Positions 16,857 through 25,357 of a stretch of 64,000 nucleotides of DNA are shown here, piece by piece. How positions within the stretch are numbered: position 1 is the first letter of the stretch; each line of letters begins with the position of its first letter. This DNA is from Bifidobacterium aemilianum (GTDB lineage: Bacteria; Actinomycetota; Actinomycetes; Actinomycetales; Bifidobacteriaceae), in contig NZ_PDCG01000002.1 of NCBI RefSeq assembly GCF_003315635.1, forward strand, positions 62,001 through 126,000, written 5' to 3'. The translations under genes were made by a program, and so were the position numbers. The notes under the pieces were generated by a model, which was given only the letters and a program-made list of their open reading frames with translations, searched no databases and was not told the origin of the DNA.

Positions 16857-17272
16857 GCTTTCGAACCTTTCCATTAAAACGCCAGACTGACTCTATAACC
16901 TCATGTATCTCCAGTCCCACTTGGACCAACAGATCTGAGAAGTCATTAACAGTTTCAGCCCATTTCTGAATACTGTTTCAAAAAACTCAAGTTTGGTGAG
17001 CTCTTGAAGAATCTAATCGGGCACATAGCTACTCATAAGTACCTGAATTAGTTCGTATCAGTTAATACTCGGAACATGCCAGGAATGGCTTTATGCCTTG
17101 GATAGTTAGCAGCAGTTAAAGGCAGCTCACATGAACCAGAACAGCGGCCTAACTTACAAGGGTTCGCAGGTTCAAATCACGCCGGTCCGACGAGATAGAA
17201 ACAGCTCCAAGGTGTGAACCTCTTAGAGCTGTTTGTTTGTCACAATCGGGTATATCGAATCCTCCACCCAGG
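16857..17272. other. gene-free junction with degraded tRNA end
   Basis: No supported gene. AT-richer than the core genome. The only recognisable structure is the degraded tRNA-Pro 3' copy at 17157-17214 and its weakened terminator hairpin (about 17204-17235). Short open frames on the minus strand have no ribosome-binding sites. Confidence 0.6.
17157..17214 (+). repeat. right copy of tRNA-Pro 3'-end direct repeat (attR-like)
   Basis: Nine substitutions relative to 13954-14011. The T-arm sequence and the CGACGAGATAG following the acceptor end are preserved, while the 5' half of a tRNA is not recognisable. It cannot form a functional tRNA. It marks the right border of an old element of about 3.2 kb, or the residue of a tandem insertion. 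Confidence 0.6.
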
Positions 17273-17494
17273 CTAAACATCGACTTTGCTTGTATGAATC
17301 CAACCCAATTGAGTGTGTGCGTTCTTCGCTATCAACCTGCTACTGTTTGCTGCAGAGATGTACAGGATATCATGACATGCTAAATATAGTTCTTTCAGCC
17401 TAATTCTATCGGGCATAAAGTTCTTGGATTCAAACTTTCCGATATATATGAACTTGTCAAGAGGTGAGATCTCAAGTAAAGAGCCTCTAGTCAC
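17273..17494 (-). CDS. small hypothetical protein coupled to the ATPase
   Basis: 73 residues, family unknown. The GTG start overlaps the TGA stop of the upstream ATPase by four bases (GTGA), suggesting translational coupling and a possible functional partner. Composition is balanced, basic and slightly hydrophobic (LDKFIYIGKFESKNFMPDR), with two cysteine or histidine-rich stretches and no clear motif. It could also be chance reading downstream of the ATPase, or a split-off C-terminus. Confidence 0.35.
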   Translation of the reverse strand: MTRGSLLEISPLDKFIYIGKFESKNFMPDRIRLKELYLACHDILYISAANSSRLIAKNAHTQLGWIHTSKVDV

Positions 17495-19683
17495 TGACTA
17501 ACACGCTGCCAAAAAGAGTCAAGATGCTGTTCATGGTCAACTTCCTTGAAATACCAGCGTGCGAACTCTAATATCTGTTCACAAGTATGACTATTTGGAT
17601 CGATATCTATGTCGTATAGCTCATGTGAGTTGGTGTCCATGCCTTTTTTGATTTCTCCTGCAATTGTGCATTCGGCATCCGCAGCACTGGAATCGTCTAG
17701 AATCTCCCTCAATGATGGGACACCGTTAAAGCTGGAGAAAGTGTCGATAATCCTGCGGAGGGGGTTCCACATGAAACCAGGTTTCTCATTATCGTACGCG
17801 AATCGCAGTTCTTGCCATAATGCACTGTAGCCGGTTTGGATGTCGTGTTCTTTATCGGGAATTTTGTTGATTCTTGTGAGATCAGCAGCCTTATTCAGAG
17901 TGAAGGATATTTTTTTCTTATTTGCTGGATCATAATTGTATGGACGAGCGTTGATGAAGAAATTAGCATTGTGTGTCAAGAGAACAAATATGTCGTTTTC
18001 TCTCTTCTGAGGGGTTTTGCCTTTTCCTCCATAGAATCTGCTTATGGCACTGTACATTAAGTATTGTGACGAATCGTCGTTACTGTTCATAGGGTCGTCC
18101 ATGATGACTAACATTGGATCGTCATCGTCGTTCCTGCTTCGCAGCTTCTGCATGAAATACAGGAAACCGACTAAATTAAGCTCACCGGTACTGAGCGTAG
18201 ACAGGTCTCGTTTATGACCATTGCTGACAATCTCGTATTGGCCTTTTGCGCCAGAGTTATCAGGAAACAACTCCAGTCTGAAAGCAGTTGTTCCTAAAGA
18301 GCGAAGACTGTCATTTATCATTTTAGCTGCCTCAGTCTCATTGGTGGTTTTGTTTACCTCTCTTTGCCGTTGTGTATGTAAGGTTTTAATCTCTTTCTGC
18401 ACTTTGGACACCTCCTGCTTGGCGGTTTCTAGATCCTGTTCCAAACCATCGAGTCTTGCCAGCTTGTTTTTGTGATCGAATTCGTTTAGCATGACGGCGA
18501 TGTGGTGGTACCGCAAACGGTCCTGCGCTGCCTTTCGTTTCTGTTCGATAGCCTCTCCATAGTTATGGTTATCGTTAATCAAAGTGTCGTGAATTTGTTT
18601 CAGTGACCCGTTGCAAGCAGCGGTGTCTATATCTACAGGAGTCGGAGAGGAGAACAAGTTATCTTTGCGCTTATTCAGAGCGTTGTATATTTTCTCCAGC
18701 TGACGTAATGTGTTTTGCTTTGATTCGCTGAGCTCGTTGTTGAACTCATGAACCTTGGTTTTCAATTTTGGATAGAATCTGGACTCTTCAAGTTTGTTAA
18801 CAAGGTTAAGATCATTAATATGTGAGTTTACTTCCCTGATTAATGAATCGATCTCATGCTCAAATTCTTGCGGAACGCCGTTAAAAAGCTTGTCGAGTTC
18901 TCCCCACCGGTCTGGAGTCAGGTTCCCTCCGCAGAAAGCACATATTGTGTCACTTTTTCTATCGTGAACATGCATTCCTTGTGCCGCGAATGAACGCTTT
19001 TTCTCATCATCTCCGATCCCTCTCGGCGCTATTGATGCGGATAGGCTGGTCGTGAGTATAGAGTTTGCCCTTTCCTCCAAATCCACTAGGTCCACAGAAG
19101 GGCAATGAATTGGATTTGGATCGCTAGGCAATTTTGTTGTTCTACATTCATTCTCGGCATCAGCAACTTCTATGTCGCTGAGTAGGTGTTGATTGTCGAT
19201 TTCCTTTATGAAATTGGAAATGTTGTAGGTAGGAATCGATATCTGCGGGTCCGTCATCGACTTTATTTTGGATGCTGTTTTTTTGTAGAAAGTTGTAATT
19301 TCCTTGTCGAGTCCGGTGTAACTGTCTTGGATTTTTCTTCTTTTGCTTTCCAAATTGTCGGTACCGGAGTCCTCGGAAATTGTCAAATTTAAGTCGGCTA
19401 TGGTTTTGTCGATTGTCTCTATCTTGTCTTTGGCCTCTGCATTGGCCTGGCCAAGGGTTATGGAGCTTAAATCGTAATCTGCGGCCCCCTGACCCGCAAA
19501 CCCGTCAAAACAGCGTATGTCATATTGTTCTTTGTACTGGTCACAAAGCAACTTCTTTATCGAAGTTTTCCCAGTACCGTTCTTGCCATAGATAAAATTG
19601 ATTTCCGAGAGGTGGATTGTTTTCGGTTCAAATTGCGGACAGTCGCTTTTGCTGCAATCAAGGGTTATTTGTGGATTGCCCAT
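17491..19683 (-). CDS. RloC/PrrC-like AAA ATPase, candidate anticodon nuclease
   Basis: 730 residues. Walker A (YGKNGTGKTS) near residue 33, long coiled coils flanking CAFCGG at about 248-253 (a zinc-hook-like CxxC as in RloC), ABC-type signature LSTGELN near 500, Walker B VIMDDP near 527-533, and a C-terminal domain with NPLRRIID and TNSHELYD. The last two fit the PrrC/RloC catalytic triad Arg-x3-Glu...His, with Asp in place of Glu (R643, D647, H687). These proteins cut tRNA anticodon loops in phage defence. ATG at 19683 has AAGGAG nine bases upstream. AT-rich codon use indicates transfer. No hsd restriction genes are adjacent. Confidence 0.78.
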   Translation of the reverse strand: MGNPQITLDCSKSDCPQFEPKTIHLSEINFIYGKNGTGKTSIKKLLCDQYKEQYDIRCFDGFAGQGAADYDLSSITLGQANAEAKDKIETIDKTIADLNLTISEDSGTDNLESKRRKIQDSYTGLDKEITTFYKKTASKIKSMTDPQISIPTYNISNFIKEIDNQHLLSDIEVADAENECRTTKLPSDPNPIHCPSVDLVDLEERANSILTTSLSASIAPRGIGDDEKKRSFAAQGMHVHDRKSDTICAFCGGNLTPDRWGELDKLFNGVPQEFEHEIDSLIREVNSHINDLNLVNKLEESRFYPKLKTKVHEFNNELSESKQNTLRQLEKIYNALNKRKDNLFSSPTPVDIDTAACNGSLKQIHDTLINDNHNYGEAIEQKRKAAQDRLRYHHIAVMLNEFDHKNKLARLDGLEQDLETAKQEVSKVQKEIKTLHTQRQREVNKTTNETEAAKMINDSLRSLGTTAFRLELFPDNSGAKGQYEIVSNGHKRDLSTLSTGELNLVGFLYFMQKLRSRNDDDDPMLVIMDDPMNSNDDSSQYLMYSAISRFYGGKGKTPQKRENDIFVLLTHNANFFINARPYNYDPANKKKISFTLNKAADLTRINKIPDKEHDIQTGYSALWQELRFAYDNEKPGFMWNPLRRIIDTFSSFNGVPSLREILDDSSAADAECTIAGEIKKGMDTNSHELYDIDIDPNSHTCEQILEFARWYFKEVDHEQHLDSFWQRVSQ

Positions 19684-19789
19684 GCTCACACACTCCTTTT
19701 GCCTTTGCCGGTGTTAATTCCCATATTATTCCGGAGAGTGCTTTGTTCAAACTGAGCTACGCAAGAACCTTCGCGGTAAAGAGAGACAG

Positions 19790-19963
19790 TTACAAAATCC
19801 CCTTGATGCTCTCCGCAATGTGATCGTCATAGTTCGTTTTATACTTATGCCGAGTATTGAGAATTAGTTGCTGCGGGTTTTCGACCGGCGAATCAAGTTT
19901 GTAGTTGATTAGAAAACCCATATCACGCATTACAGCGGAAGATGTTTCTAATACGAGAATGAT
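19790..19963 (-). CDS. small ORF upstream of the ATPase
   Basis: A frame of up to 57 residues ends in a TAA 107 bases before the ATPase start. A strong AGGAGG (19971-19976) is followed seven bases later by ATC and ATT codons rather than ATG, so the start is either non-canonical or mutated. The first in-frame ATG is at 19930 (46 residues, beginning MRDMGFLINYKLD). The sequence is protein-like, with a hydrophilic C-terminus (RHKYKTNYDDHIAESIKG). It could be a small regulator or inhibitor of the nuclease, or the remnant of a larger gene. Confidence 0.35.
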   Translation of the reverse strand: MILVLETSSAVMRDMGFLINYKLDSPVENPQQLILNTRHKYKTNYDDHIAESIKGIL

Positions 19964-19977
19964 TAAAGCACCTCCTA

Positions 19978-20488
19978 CGTGTTGTTAGAAGAGGATTAAT
20001 GGTGAGTAGAAAAAACGAACAGTTCTAAAATTTGTGACCCACAGGATAGTTCTTTCAGGCCGCTCAAGTGTCCCCATCAGAATTGCTGCCGGGGACACTT
20101 GAGCAGGCAATTGACTGTAATTTCATACGAAAAGTTTCGAAAGCTGACTAAAGCTTAGCTCGATACTCTCTTCATGACTTCGTGCCCATTTAATCTTATT
20201 CTGTTTCCTGCCCAGCATATGATCTTGGCCTTCATGGCCTGGATTAGCCCTGCATATCCCCCTCAATTGAGTTGTCACTGTATATGCGACCAAGGCACTG
20301 GTTGGTTAATTGCCGAATACTGTTGATTGTTTTCGCAGCCCAGCTCGTTAGAGTTGGCTAACTTGATCGCGGGAAACTGGTTACTCGTCATTGGCGTTTT
20401 GAACAATGGATATGCCCGATTGCCTTAAGTTGGGATGCGGCGTTATTAATATCGCGAATGATTCAATGGCACTAATGAGAAACCGAAT
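19978..20488. other. AT-rich region without a supported gene
   Basis: Apart from a perfect inverted repeat at 20062-20104, I see no feature. A minus-strand open stretch ending at 20155 (protein-like tail containing MKAKIICWAGNRIRLNGHE) may be the end of a decayed gene but lacks a start and ribosome-binding site. Confidence 0.5.
20062..20104. repeat. perfect 14-bp inverted repeat with 15-base loop
   Basis: GCTCAAGTGTCCCC (20062-20075) pairs perfectly with GGGGACACTTGAGC (20091-20104). There is no T-run on either side, so it is not a typical terminator. It may be a mobile-element end pair, a protein site or a transcript stabiliser. Confidence 0.6.
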
Positions 20489-20884
20489 TCAAGGAAGACC
20501 TGTCGAGGAAAGAGTAAAGAAACTTTTGGATTGAGGCAGGTATGCCACAGTCGAAACGGCACCAATCATGAAGGTCGCACCGGCAAAGAGAAGAATACCT
20601 GCCGCAATCAGAATGAAGCCATCCAAGGCAGAGAACAGAAGTAGTAGATTCGGACTCGTGCCAGCGAAAGAGATTGGGGCCAAACCTATCTTGCGTTCCT
20701 TAGCGGAGATGGTGAAACTGTTGATTGCACCATTGAATAAGATAAGCAAGGCTGCTCTAATGCTGGGAAGTATCTTCAACGGACCACCAGACGGGATGTT
20801 CTTCAATCCGAGAACTGGTCGCATGGACATTGAGACCATTTTCTTTCTAAACTCAGGCATATTTAGGGCACTTTGTCTATGCAA
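20489..20884 (-). CDS. hypothetical membrane protein
   Basis: Up to 131 residues. A basic N-terminus (PEFRKKMVSMSMRPVLG) precedes three hydrophobic stretches (ALLILFNGAINSF, LLLLFSALDGFILIAAGILLF, and TFMIGAVSTVAYL), possibly two or three membrane helices. No convincing ribosome-binding site, and internal ATGs at about residues 9 and 16 are alternatives. It stands alone in a region of gene decay. Hydrophobic periodicity is the main support for a real gene, and it may be a remnant. Confidence 0.4.
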   Translation of the reverse strand: MHRQSALNMPEFRKKMVSMSMRPVLGLKNIPSGGPLKILPSIRAALLILFNGAINSFTISAKERKIGLAPISFAGTSPNLLLLFSALDGFILIAAGILLFAGATFMIGAVSTVAYLPQSKSFFTLSSTGLP

Positions 20885-20981
20885 GCCCCCTCTAGTCGTT
20901 CAGGAAGCTCACAGGATTTACCGGAATACCGACAGCTTCCGCTGGGCTCATTAGTCAGTCCGCCATCATGGCCTTAGTTTC

Positions 20982-21131
20982 TCAGTTGTTTCTTGTATAT
21001 GGCTTTACCTGTTTCCATGCGTCTGCGTGAACTGCCATGAATTGGTGCTGGCTATCACTGATGCTTTGCTCCCACGTATATGAACCTTGTCGTGAAAGGT
21101 ATGTGATCATCAGCACGTAATCACGGTTCAA
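20982..21131 (-). CDS. small ORF or gene remnant, 49 residues
   Basis: A minus-strand frame opening at TTG (21131) directly after an in-frame TAA encodes a protein-like sequence including YLSRQGSYTWEQSISDSQ and HADAWKQVKPY. There is no ribosome-binding site, and the same frame is also open upstream of the TAA for a few codons. It is more likely the C-terminal end of a decayed gene than a functional small protein. Confidence 0.3.
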   Translation of the reverse strand: MNRDYVLMITYLSRQGSYTWEQSISDSQHQFMAVHADAWKQVKPYTRNN

Positions 21132-21242
21132 GAGTTAATTAATGCAGAAATCGCTGCTGCCGGAGGTGGGATCGTGTTCCCCACCTGTTTGCTGGCCTCC
21201 CTCCAGCCATTCCTATCTCCCTTGCTTGCACACCATCATCAT

Positions 21243-22333
21243 TCAGCGACTGACTCCCGTCATCGCGGCCGTGCTGTCATTGAGGTAATCAATGATGGTC
21301 TGTAGGTATGGTTTCAGGACTGAATCAGGCATGGAACAAATCTCATGCGCGGCCCCCGCCACCAGCTGTCTATCCACCTGCACTGAATCGGCAACCATCT
21401 TGACAAAGTCTTCCGTGGCAGTGTTATGTACCATGGTGTCGGCTCCAGCTTCAAAGACCAGAAGAGGGGTCCGCATCCGTCGGCACGCCTCAGGCGAGGC
21501 AATGCTTCGACACATGGACAATGCCTGATTGACTCATCCCAAGCTGGCGGTAACGGTTTGATAACGGGGATTGGCTATCCGTAATTCATACTTCCAGCCT
21601 ACCCGAGCGAGTGAGGCGCCCTCGTAGTCTTTCAATTCCGGCTCCTGAGAGAACAGGGGTTGGCCCGGCACCCGCCGGTTGCCTAGCCCCAGACCGCAGA
21701 CCAGGCTCAACCCAGCTGAGGCAAGCCATGTAGGTAGACCAGCGGTCTTGGGCGAGATCATGGGAGCTGATAGGACAGCCTTGGTGAAAAACGATGGATG
21801 ATGTTCAAGCACTGCAGCCCCGATGGTGCCCCCCCCCCCATGTAATGGGCATAGAGATATAACCCTTGTCCATGAGCCTCCTGACAGCCAACAGTCGAGG
21901 CGAGTTTGGCCAAATCGGCCACATACCGTCTCCAGTCATCAATCCAGACCAAAGCCGGATCCTGGTCTCGGGGAGAATCCCCGTGCCCCCGATATTCGAG
22001 AAAGCAGACCGAATATCCGGCCATCAGGAAGTACCAGATCATTTCGGAGTATTTTCCCGCAAATTCAGAAAACCCTCGTGAGATAACCAAGGCTCCACGG
22101 AAGGCATTCGCACTACCGGGGATATGCAAAGCCGCGAAGGCCTTGGCATCATAGGTGACATAGTGGAGCCTGTCCACCTGGTCACCTGCCCCAACACCCG
22201 CAGGCATGTTCACCAGGCCACGGACCTTGGCGGATTCCATCCACCCCTCTGACCGGCATTGTTCAAGGGCTGGAAGGACCTTCTCGTCCATATCAGTTTG
22301 ATAGGTAGTCTCGTCAATCAGCCGTATATCCAT
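21243..22333 (-). pseudogene. alpha/beta hydrolase (lysophospholipase-like), multiply disrupted
   Basis: Three pieces make one S33-type hydrolase of about 363 residues. The first runs to an eleven-G tract (C11 on the plus strand, 21829-21839) that puts the rest out of frame. The second (HHPSFFTKAVLSAPMI...) ends at an in-frame TGA at 21534-21536, where TGG is likely ancestral (ASLG-W-VNQAL). The third holds LVFEAGADTMV and AAHEIC, the acid and histidine regions. The nucleophile elbow reads AHYMGGG where AHSMGG is expected, so the catalytic Ser is Tyr. Probably dead, though the G tract could also be phase-variable. Confidence 0.75.
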
Positions 22334-22441
22334 TGACGAAGCGTACCATTCTGACCACTTGATTGGTGGATTTCAATTGCCCATTTGTACATGGCATTGG
22401 CATGGCGCAAGATTAAGCGCGTCAAAACCCACCAGTCGCTA

Positions 22442-23335
22442 CTAGCTTTCTTCTTGTTGTCGTCTCATAATCCTCGTAAATTCTTCGGCCAATTGAGGGA
22501 GCTGCTCGTTCTTTCTCCATGCCAATACATGCCTCACAGTATGGCGGGGGAAAAGCGGAACGAAGGTGAGCCGAGGATCCGGTCGCAAGCTGAAGGCGCC
22601 CCGTATGGTTAGTTCGTAGTATTGTCCGGTAAGAACCAAGGGGATTGAATTACTGATGAGGTCGGAGGAACCTTTCACCACAATCTGCTCCGGCCGGATA
22701 CCAAGACCGTCGAATAAATCGTTCAGGGGAATCTCCCTGCCGGGCAGAAGCATGGGCAGGCCTTTGATGTCGGCAGCACCAAGCTCAGCACGTTGGCAAA
22801 GGGGATCATCGGAGCGCATGAGTATTCCCCAGGTATCGGAAATCGGCAAGGCTACGCAGTTATACCGTGCTGTTTCCACCGGCTCAAGGAGAATGACTAG
22901 ATCGAGTAGGCCATGATCAAGCATGTCCCGTAACCTATCGCCATTGCCTGTGGACAGGGTAAACGTCGCATCCGGGTACAGACTTTGGAAACTCATGAGC
23001 CAAGCCGGTAAATCGGCGGAGACACTGCTCTCTACACACCCAATACGAATGGTTCCTGACAGGACTGTTCCCGCTGCTTGCAAGTCCTGCTGTGTCTGCT
23101 TCCAAAAGCCCAGAAGAGACTTGGCTCGTTTCTGCAACAACCGTCCTGCGGGAGTCAGTGAAAAGCGTCTTCGGGAGGACCTGTCGAACAGGTCTCTACC
23201 AGTTTCAGCTTCCAAATGTTGAATCTGGCGAGATAGGGCCGGCTGACTGATTCCGATCTCCCTTGCCGCTTCGGTCAGGTTTCCTCTTTCTGCGACCACA
23301 AGAAAATATGCTAAAGACTTTTCATTCATGGCCAT
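22442..23335 (-). CDS. LysR-family transcriptional regulator
   Basis: 297 residues. N-terminal winged helix with LTEAAREIGISQPALSRQIQ (about residues 20-39) and a periplasmic-binding-protein-like effector domain from about residue 95 (SGTIRIGCVESSV). The effector is unknown. It is divergent from the reductase-like gene at 23597, and LysR regulators usually control the divergent neighbour and themselves. An inverted repeat ATGCA-N5-TGCAT lies 20 bases upstream of its start. Start chosen at the first of two nearby ATGs (the second is two codons on). Confidence 0.9.
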   Translation of the reverse strand: MAMNEKSLAYFLVVAERGNLTEAAREIGISQPALSRQIQHLEAETGRDLFDRSSRRRFSLTPAGRLLQKRAKSLLGFWKQTQQDLQAAGTVLSGTIRIGCVESSVSADLPAWLMSFQSLYPDATFTLSTGNGDRLRDMLDHGLLDLVILLEPVETARYNCVALPISDTWGILMRSDDPLCQRAELGAADIKGLPMLLPGREIPLNDLFDGLGIRPEQIVVKGSSDLISNSIPLVLTGQYYELTIRGAFSLRPDPRLTFVPLFPRHTVRHVLAWRKNEQLPQLAEEFTRIMRRQQEES

Positions 23336-23354
23336 GTCTCACATCTTAACAGTT

Positions 23355-23369
23355 ATGCATTTCTTGCAT
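23355..23369. promoter_or_regulatory. candidate LysR operator
   Basis: ATGCA-TTTCT-TGCAT is a perfect 5-bp inverted repeat with a 5-base spacer. Its dimensions match the T-N11-A LysR box. It lies 20 bases upstream of the LysR start and about 230 bases from the divergent gene, consistent with autoregulation. Confidence 0.45.
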
Positions 23370-23502
23370 GGTACACTCCCAAAATTTTCTTATTGTACAG
23401 GTCACCAGCAGCTATTTACCATTATGCAGTAGCATGCCTGATTGTTGAGAATGAAGGCTCAGCCACACATCTTTGGTGCAGCACAATCTCCAAGGAGGAA
23501 AC

Positions 23503-23604
23503 ATGGCTGAGACTACTGCTACTGACAAGCTGGCCGTGAACATTACAGGGCGCATAGCTGCTCATTTCATAGACAATGCATCGAGGAAAGAAGAACATGG
23601 ATAG
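23503..23604 (+). CDS. 33-residue leader-like ORF with consensus ribosome-binding site
   Basis: ATG at 23503 is preceded by AAGGAGG, the best ribosome-binding site in this region. The frame encodes a 33-residue hydrophilic peptide beginning MAETTATDKLAVNITG and ends with a TAG at 23602-23604, eight bases into the reductase-like gene (ATG 23597). The overlap suggests translational coupling. It may be a leader peptide, or the kept N-terminus of a gene whose body was replaced. Confidence 0.5.
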   Translation: MAETTATDKLAVNITGRIAAHFIDNASRKEEHG

Positions 23605-24307
23605 GCCATACATATTCTGCCAGATGGAAATGTCGCTTGACGGCAAAATCTCGGGACCATATATGTCAATAGATGACGGATCGGACGGTTGGTTCTACCG
23701 TGAAGCCTTCACCGAGGAAGGGCACTACCCCAATCAGGGTTGGCTATCGGGAAGAAAAACGACGGAGGAGAATTTCACCAACTATCTCAAACCCGACCTG
23801 CACCATGGCGTAAAGGTTCCAGATGGCGACTTTCTGACGAATAATCAGGCCGACAAATACTACATTTCCATTGATACACATGGCCTACTCGGTTGGCAGC
23901 ACAATTACGTGGACTATGGTGACACCCATGCCCTGGTCATCGAGCTGCTGACCGAGGAGACGAGCACTGAATACAAGGATTTTCTAAGGCGAATGGACAT
24001 TCCATATATCATTGCCGGCAGCACGCATCTGGATGCACCTCTGGCCATGAAGAAACTCAAAGAACTGTTCGGCCTGAACCGTGTGATGCTTGGCGGTGGA
24101 GGTATTCTGAACTGGTCTTTCATCAAGCAAGGTCTATGCGATGAACTGAGTCTTTTCATCTCTCCTGCGGCCGATGGCTCTCCCGATAGCCCTTCCCTGT
24201 TCCAGGCTGTACCTGGCCTGTCCGATACCAAGCCGGTCTCTTTCACGCTGGAGAGCATGAACCGCCGCAACAGCACCATTTGGCTCCGGTACAAAGTCAA
24301 TCATTGA
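23597..24307 (+). CDS. RibD C-terminal/DHFR-fold reductase-like protein
   Basis: 236 residues. The fold of bacterial dihydrofolate reductase and the RibD C-terminal domain is indicated by CQMEMSLDGKISG at the start, the nucleotide loop LGGGGILNWSFIKQGLCDE near residue 160, and LFISPAADG. Members reduce pyrimidine or other NADPH-linked substrates, but this substrate is unknown. The start at 23597 has AGGAAAG six bases upstream, and an ATG at 23576 is less likely. Divergent from LysR, which probably regulates it. Confidence 0.8.
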   Translation: MDRPYIFCQMEMSLDGKISGPYMSIDDGSDGWFYREAFTEEGHYPNQGWLSGRKTTEENFTNYLKPDLHHGVKVPDGDFLTNNQADKYYISIDTHGLLGWQHNYVDYGDTHALVIELLTEETSTEYKDFLRRMDIPYIIAGSTHLDAPLAMKKLKELFGLNRVMLGGGGILNWSFIKQGLCDELSLFISPAADGSPDSPSLFQAVPGLSDTKPVSFTLESMNRRNSTIWLRYKVNH

Positions 24308-24546
24308 TAATTCGCGGGGAAAGACACACATGAGGGTGAGCCCTTCTCCGGCTGAACGATGTCACGAGCCTCAATAGACAGACCTGATTACCGGATCATC
24401 TGTAATCCGAATCAGTATCAACCTGAGAGTTGGTGCATAGTTCTGCCGCGGAGGGGAATGGCGCTCCTCCCCTATAGAGACACTCATAACTTCGTAAACT
24501 CGGACACCAGGGCAAGAATATCAAGCGGGCCGACGGTGGGTTACGG

Positions 24547-25116
24547 CTAGGCAGATCGCTTGGGTGGGTAGTATGAGGGCAACCGTTCAAGGAAATCGGT
24601 CAACCATTGGCGTTCCGCGGTAAAAGCGGCCTGTTCATAGTAGAAGATCTCTTGGATATAGTCGGCTTTGCCGGCCTCTGTGGGGAACCACCTGTTCATC
24701 TCCTCATCAAATGAGGCAAGGAAGAGGTCGATCAGCCCCAGCCGCCGGCGGCAAGAGTCCTCCCATTCATCCTGCGGTATGGAAGGGGTGAAGCAGAGGG
24801 CGGCCATGAGGTCGCCTGGTTGCGGCGAAGCCTTGTTCAGCTCCTGCCGCAGGAGGGCCGAGAACTGCTCCCTGCCGCTCTTGGTTGTACGGTAACGGTA
24901 CTGGGTGGGGCGTTTGCCTTCGTTGCCGGTCGACTCAAATTCCAGCAGCCCCGCCTTGGTCAGTGCCTTCAGCTGATGGTAGATGGACGCTCTGGCGATG
25001 CCTGCCCAGCGGTCCGCGTTCCATCTTTTGAGCTCCTTCTCAATCTCATAACCGTAAGTTGGCTCTCGAAGCTTCACCACACCGAGCACCAGCAATCTCG
25101 TATCCTGAACACTCAT
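24547..25116 (-). CDS. PadR-family transcriptional regulator
   Basis: 189 residues. Winged helix with LLVLGVVKLREPTYGYEIEK and the wing SIYHQLKALTKAGLL...QYRYRTTKSGREQ, followed by a Vir-type C-terminal dimerisation helix bundle. PadR repressors usually control an adjacent membrane or efflux gene. Here the divergent operon at 25358 carries a DUF4097 gene, a frequent PadR partner. GGGGAG six bases upstream supports the start. Paired TATA-rich repeats at 25179-25213 are the likely operator. Confidence 0.9.
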   Translation of the reverse strand: MSVQDTRLLVLGVVKLREPTYGYEIEKELKRWNADRWAGIARASIYHQLKALTKAGLLEFESTGNEGKRPTQYRYRTTKSGREQFSALLRQELNKASPQPGDLMAALCFTPSIPQDEWEDSCRRRLGLIDLFLASFDEEMNRWFPTEAGKADYIQEIFYYEQAAFTAERQWLTDFLERLPSYYPPKRSA

Positions 25117-25164
25117 AACCGCTCCCCTGTTAACCCCAGCTATACGAATAGAAGTTTGCCTCTA

Positions 25165-25193
25165 TTGACAGTTCTGTCACTAGTATATATAGT
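25165..25193 (+). promoter_or_regulatory. strong sigma-70-type promoter for the DUF4097 operon
   Basis: TTGACA (25165-25170), a 17-base spacer and TATAGT (25188-25193) match the primary-sigma consensus at 11 of 12 positions. It reads away from padR towards 25358. The -10 region lies inside the first of two operator-like repeats, so PadR binding would block polymerase. Confidence 0.7.
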
Positions 25194-25213
25194 CAAATTT
25201 AACTAGTGTATAT
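25179..25213. promoter_or_regulatory. candidate PadR operator, two ACTAGT repeats
   Basis: ACTAGTATATAT (25179-25190) and ACTAGTGTATAT (25202-25213) are direct repeats 23 bases apart. Each contains the palindrome ACTAGT. Phasing of about two helical turns and overlap with the -10 element fit a repressor site. Confidence 0.5.
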
Positions 25214-25357
25214 TTCGGCCTACACAGCAGTAGTACCACGAGATAGAGCAGTCCTCATAACAGTAAACCAGCAGCAACAGCACTGGACGTAACCCAAGAA
25301 AGATCACCATGAACATTGGAGGGTTTCGTGTGCTGGCTGCGAGAAGGATAGGACAGT

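Noticed and set aside
17157-17214. Functional second tRNA-Pro
   Set aside because: Only the 3' half is recognisable. No D arm, anticodon arm or 5' acceptor strand can be folded.
21534-21536. TGA as selenocysteine in the hydrolase
   Set aside because: No SECIS-like element is evident, the homologous position is expected to be Trp, and the gene also has an upstream frameshift.
24440-24480. GGAGGGG...CTCCTCCCC hairpin as padR terminator
   Set aside because: The pairing is offset and imperfect, and neither strand has a T-run. Not strong enough to list.
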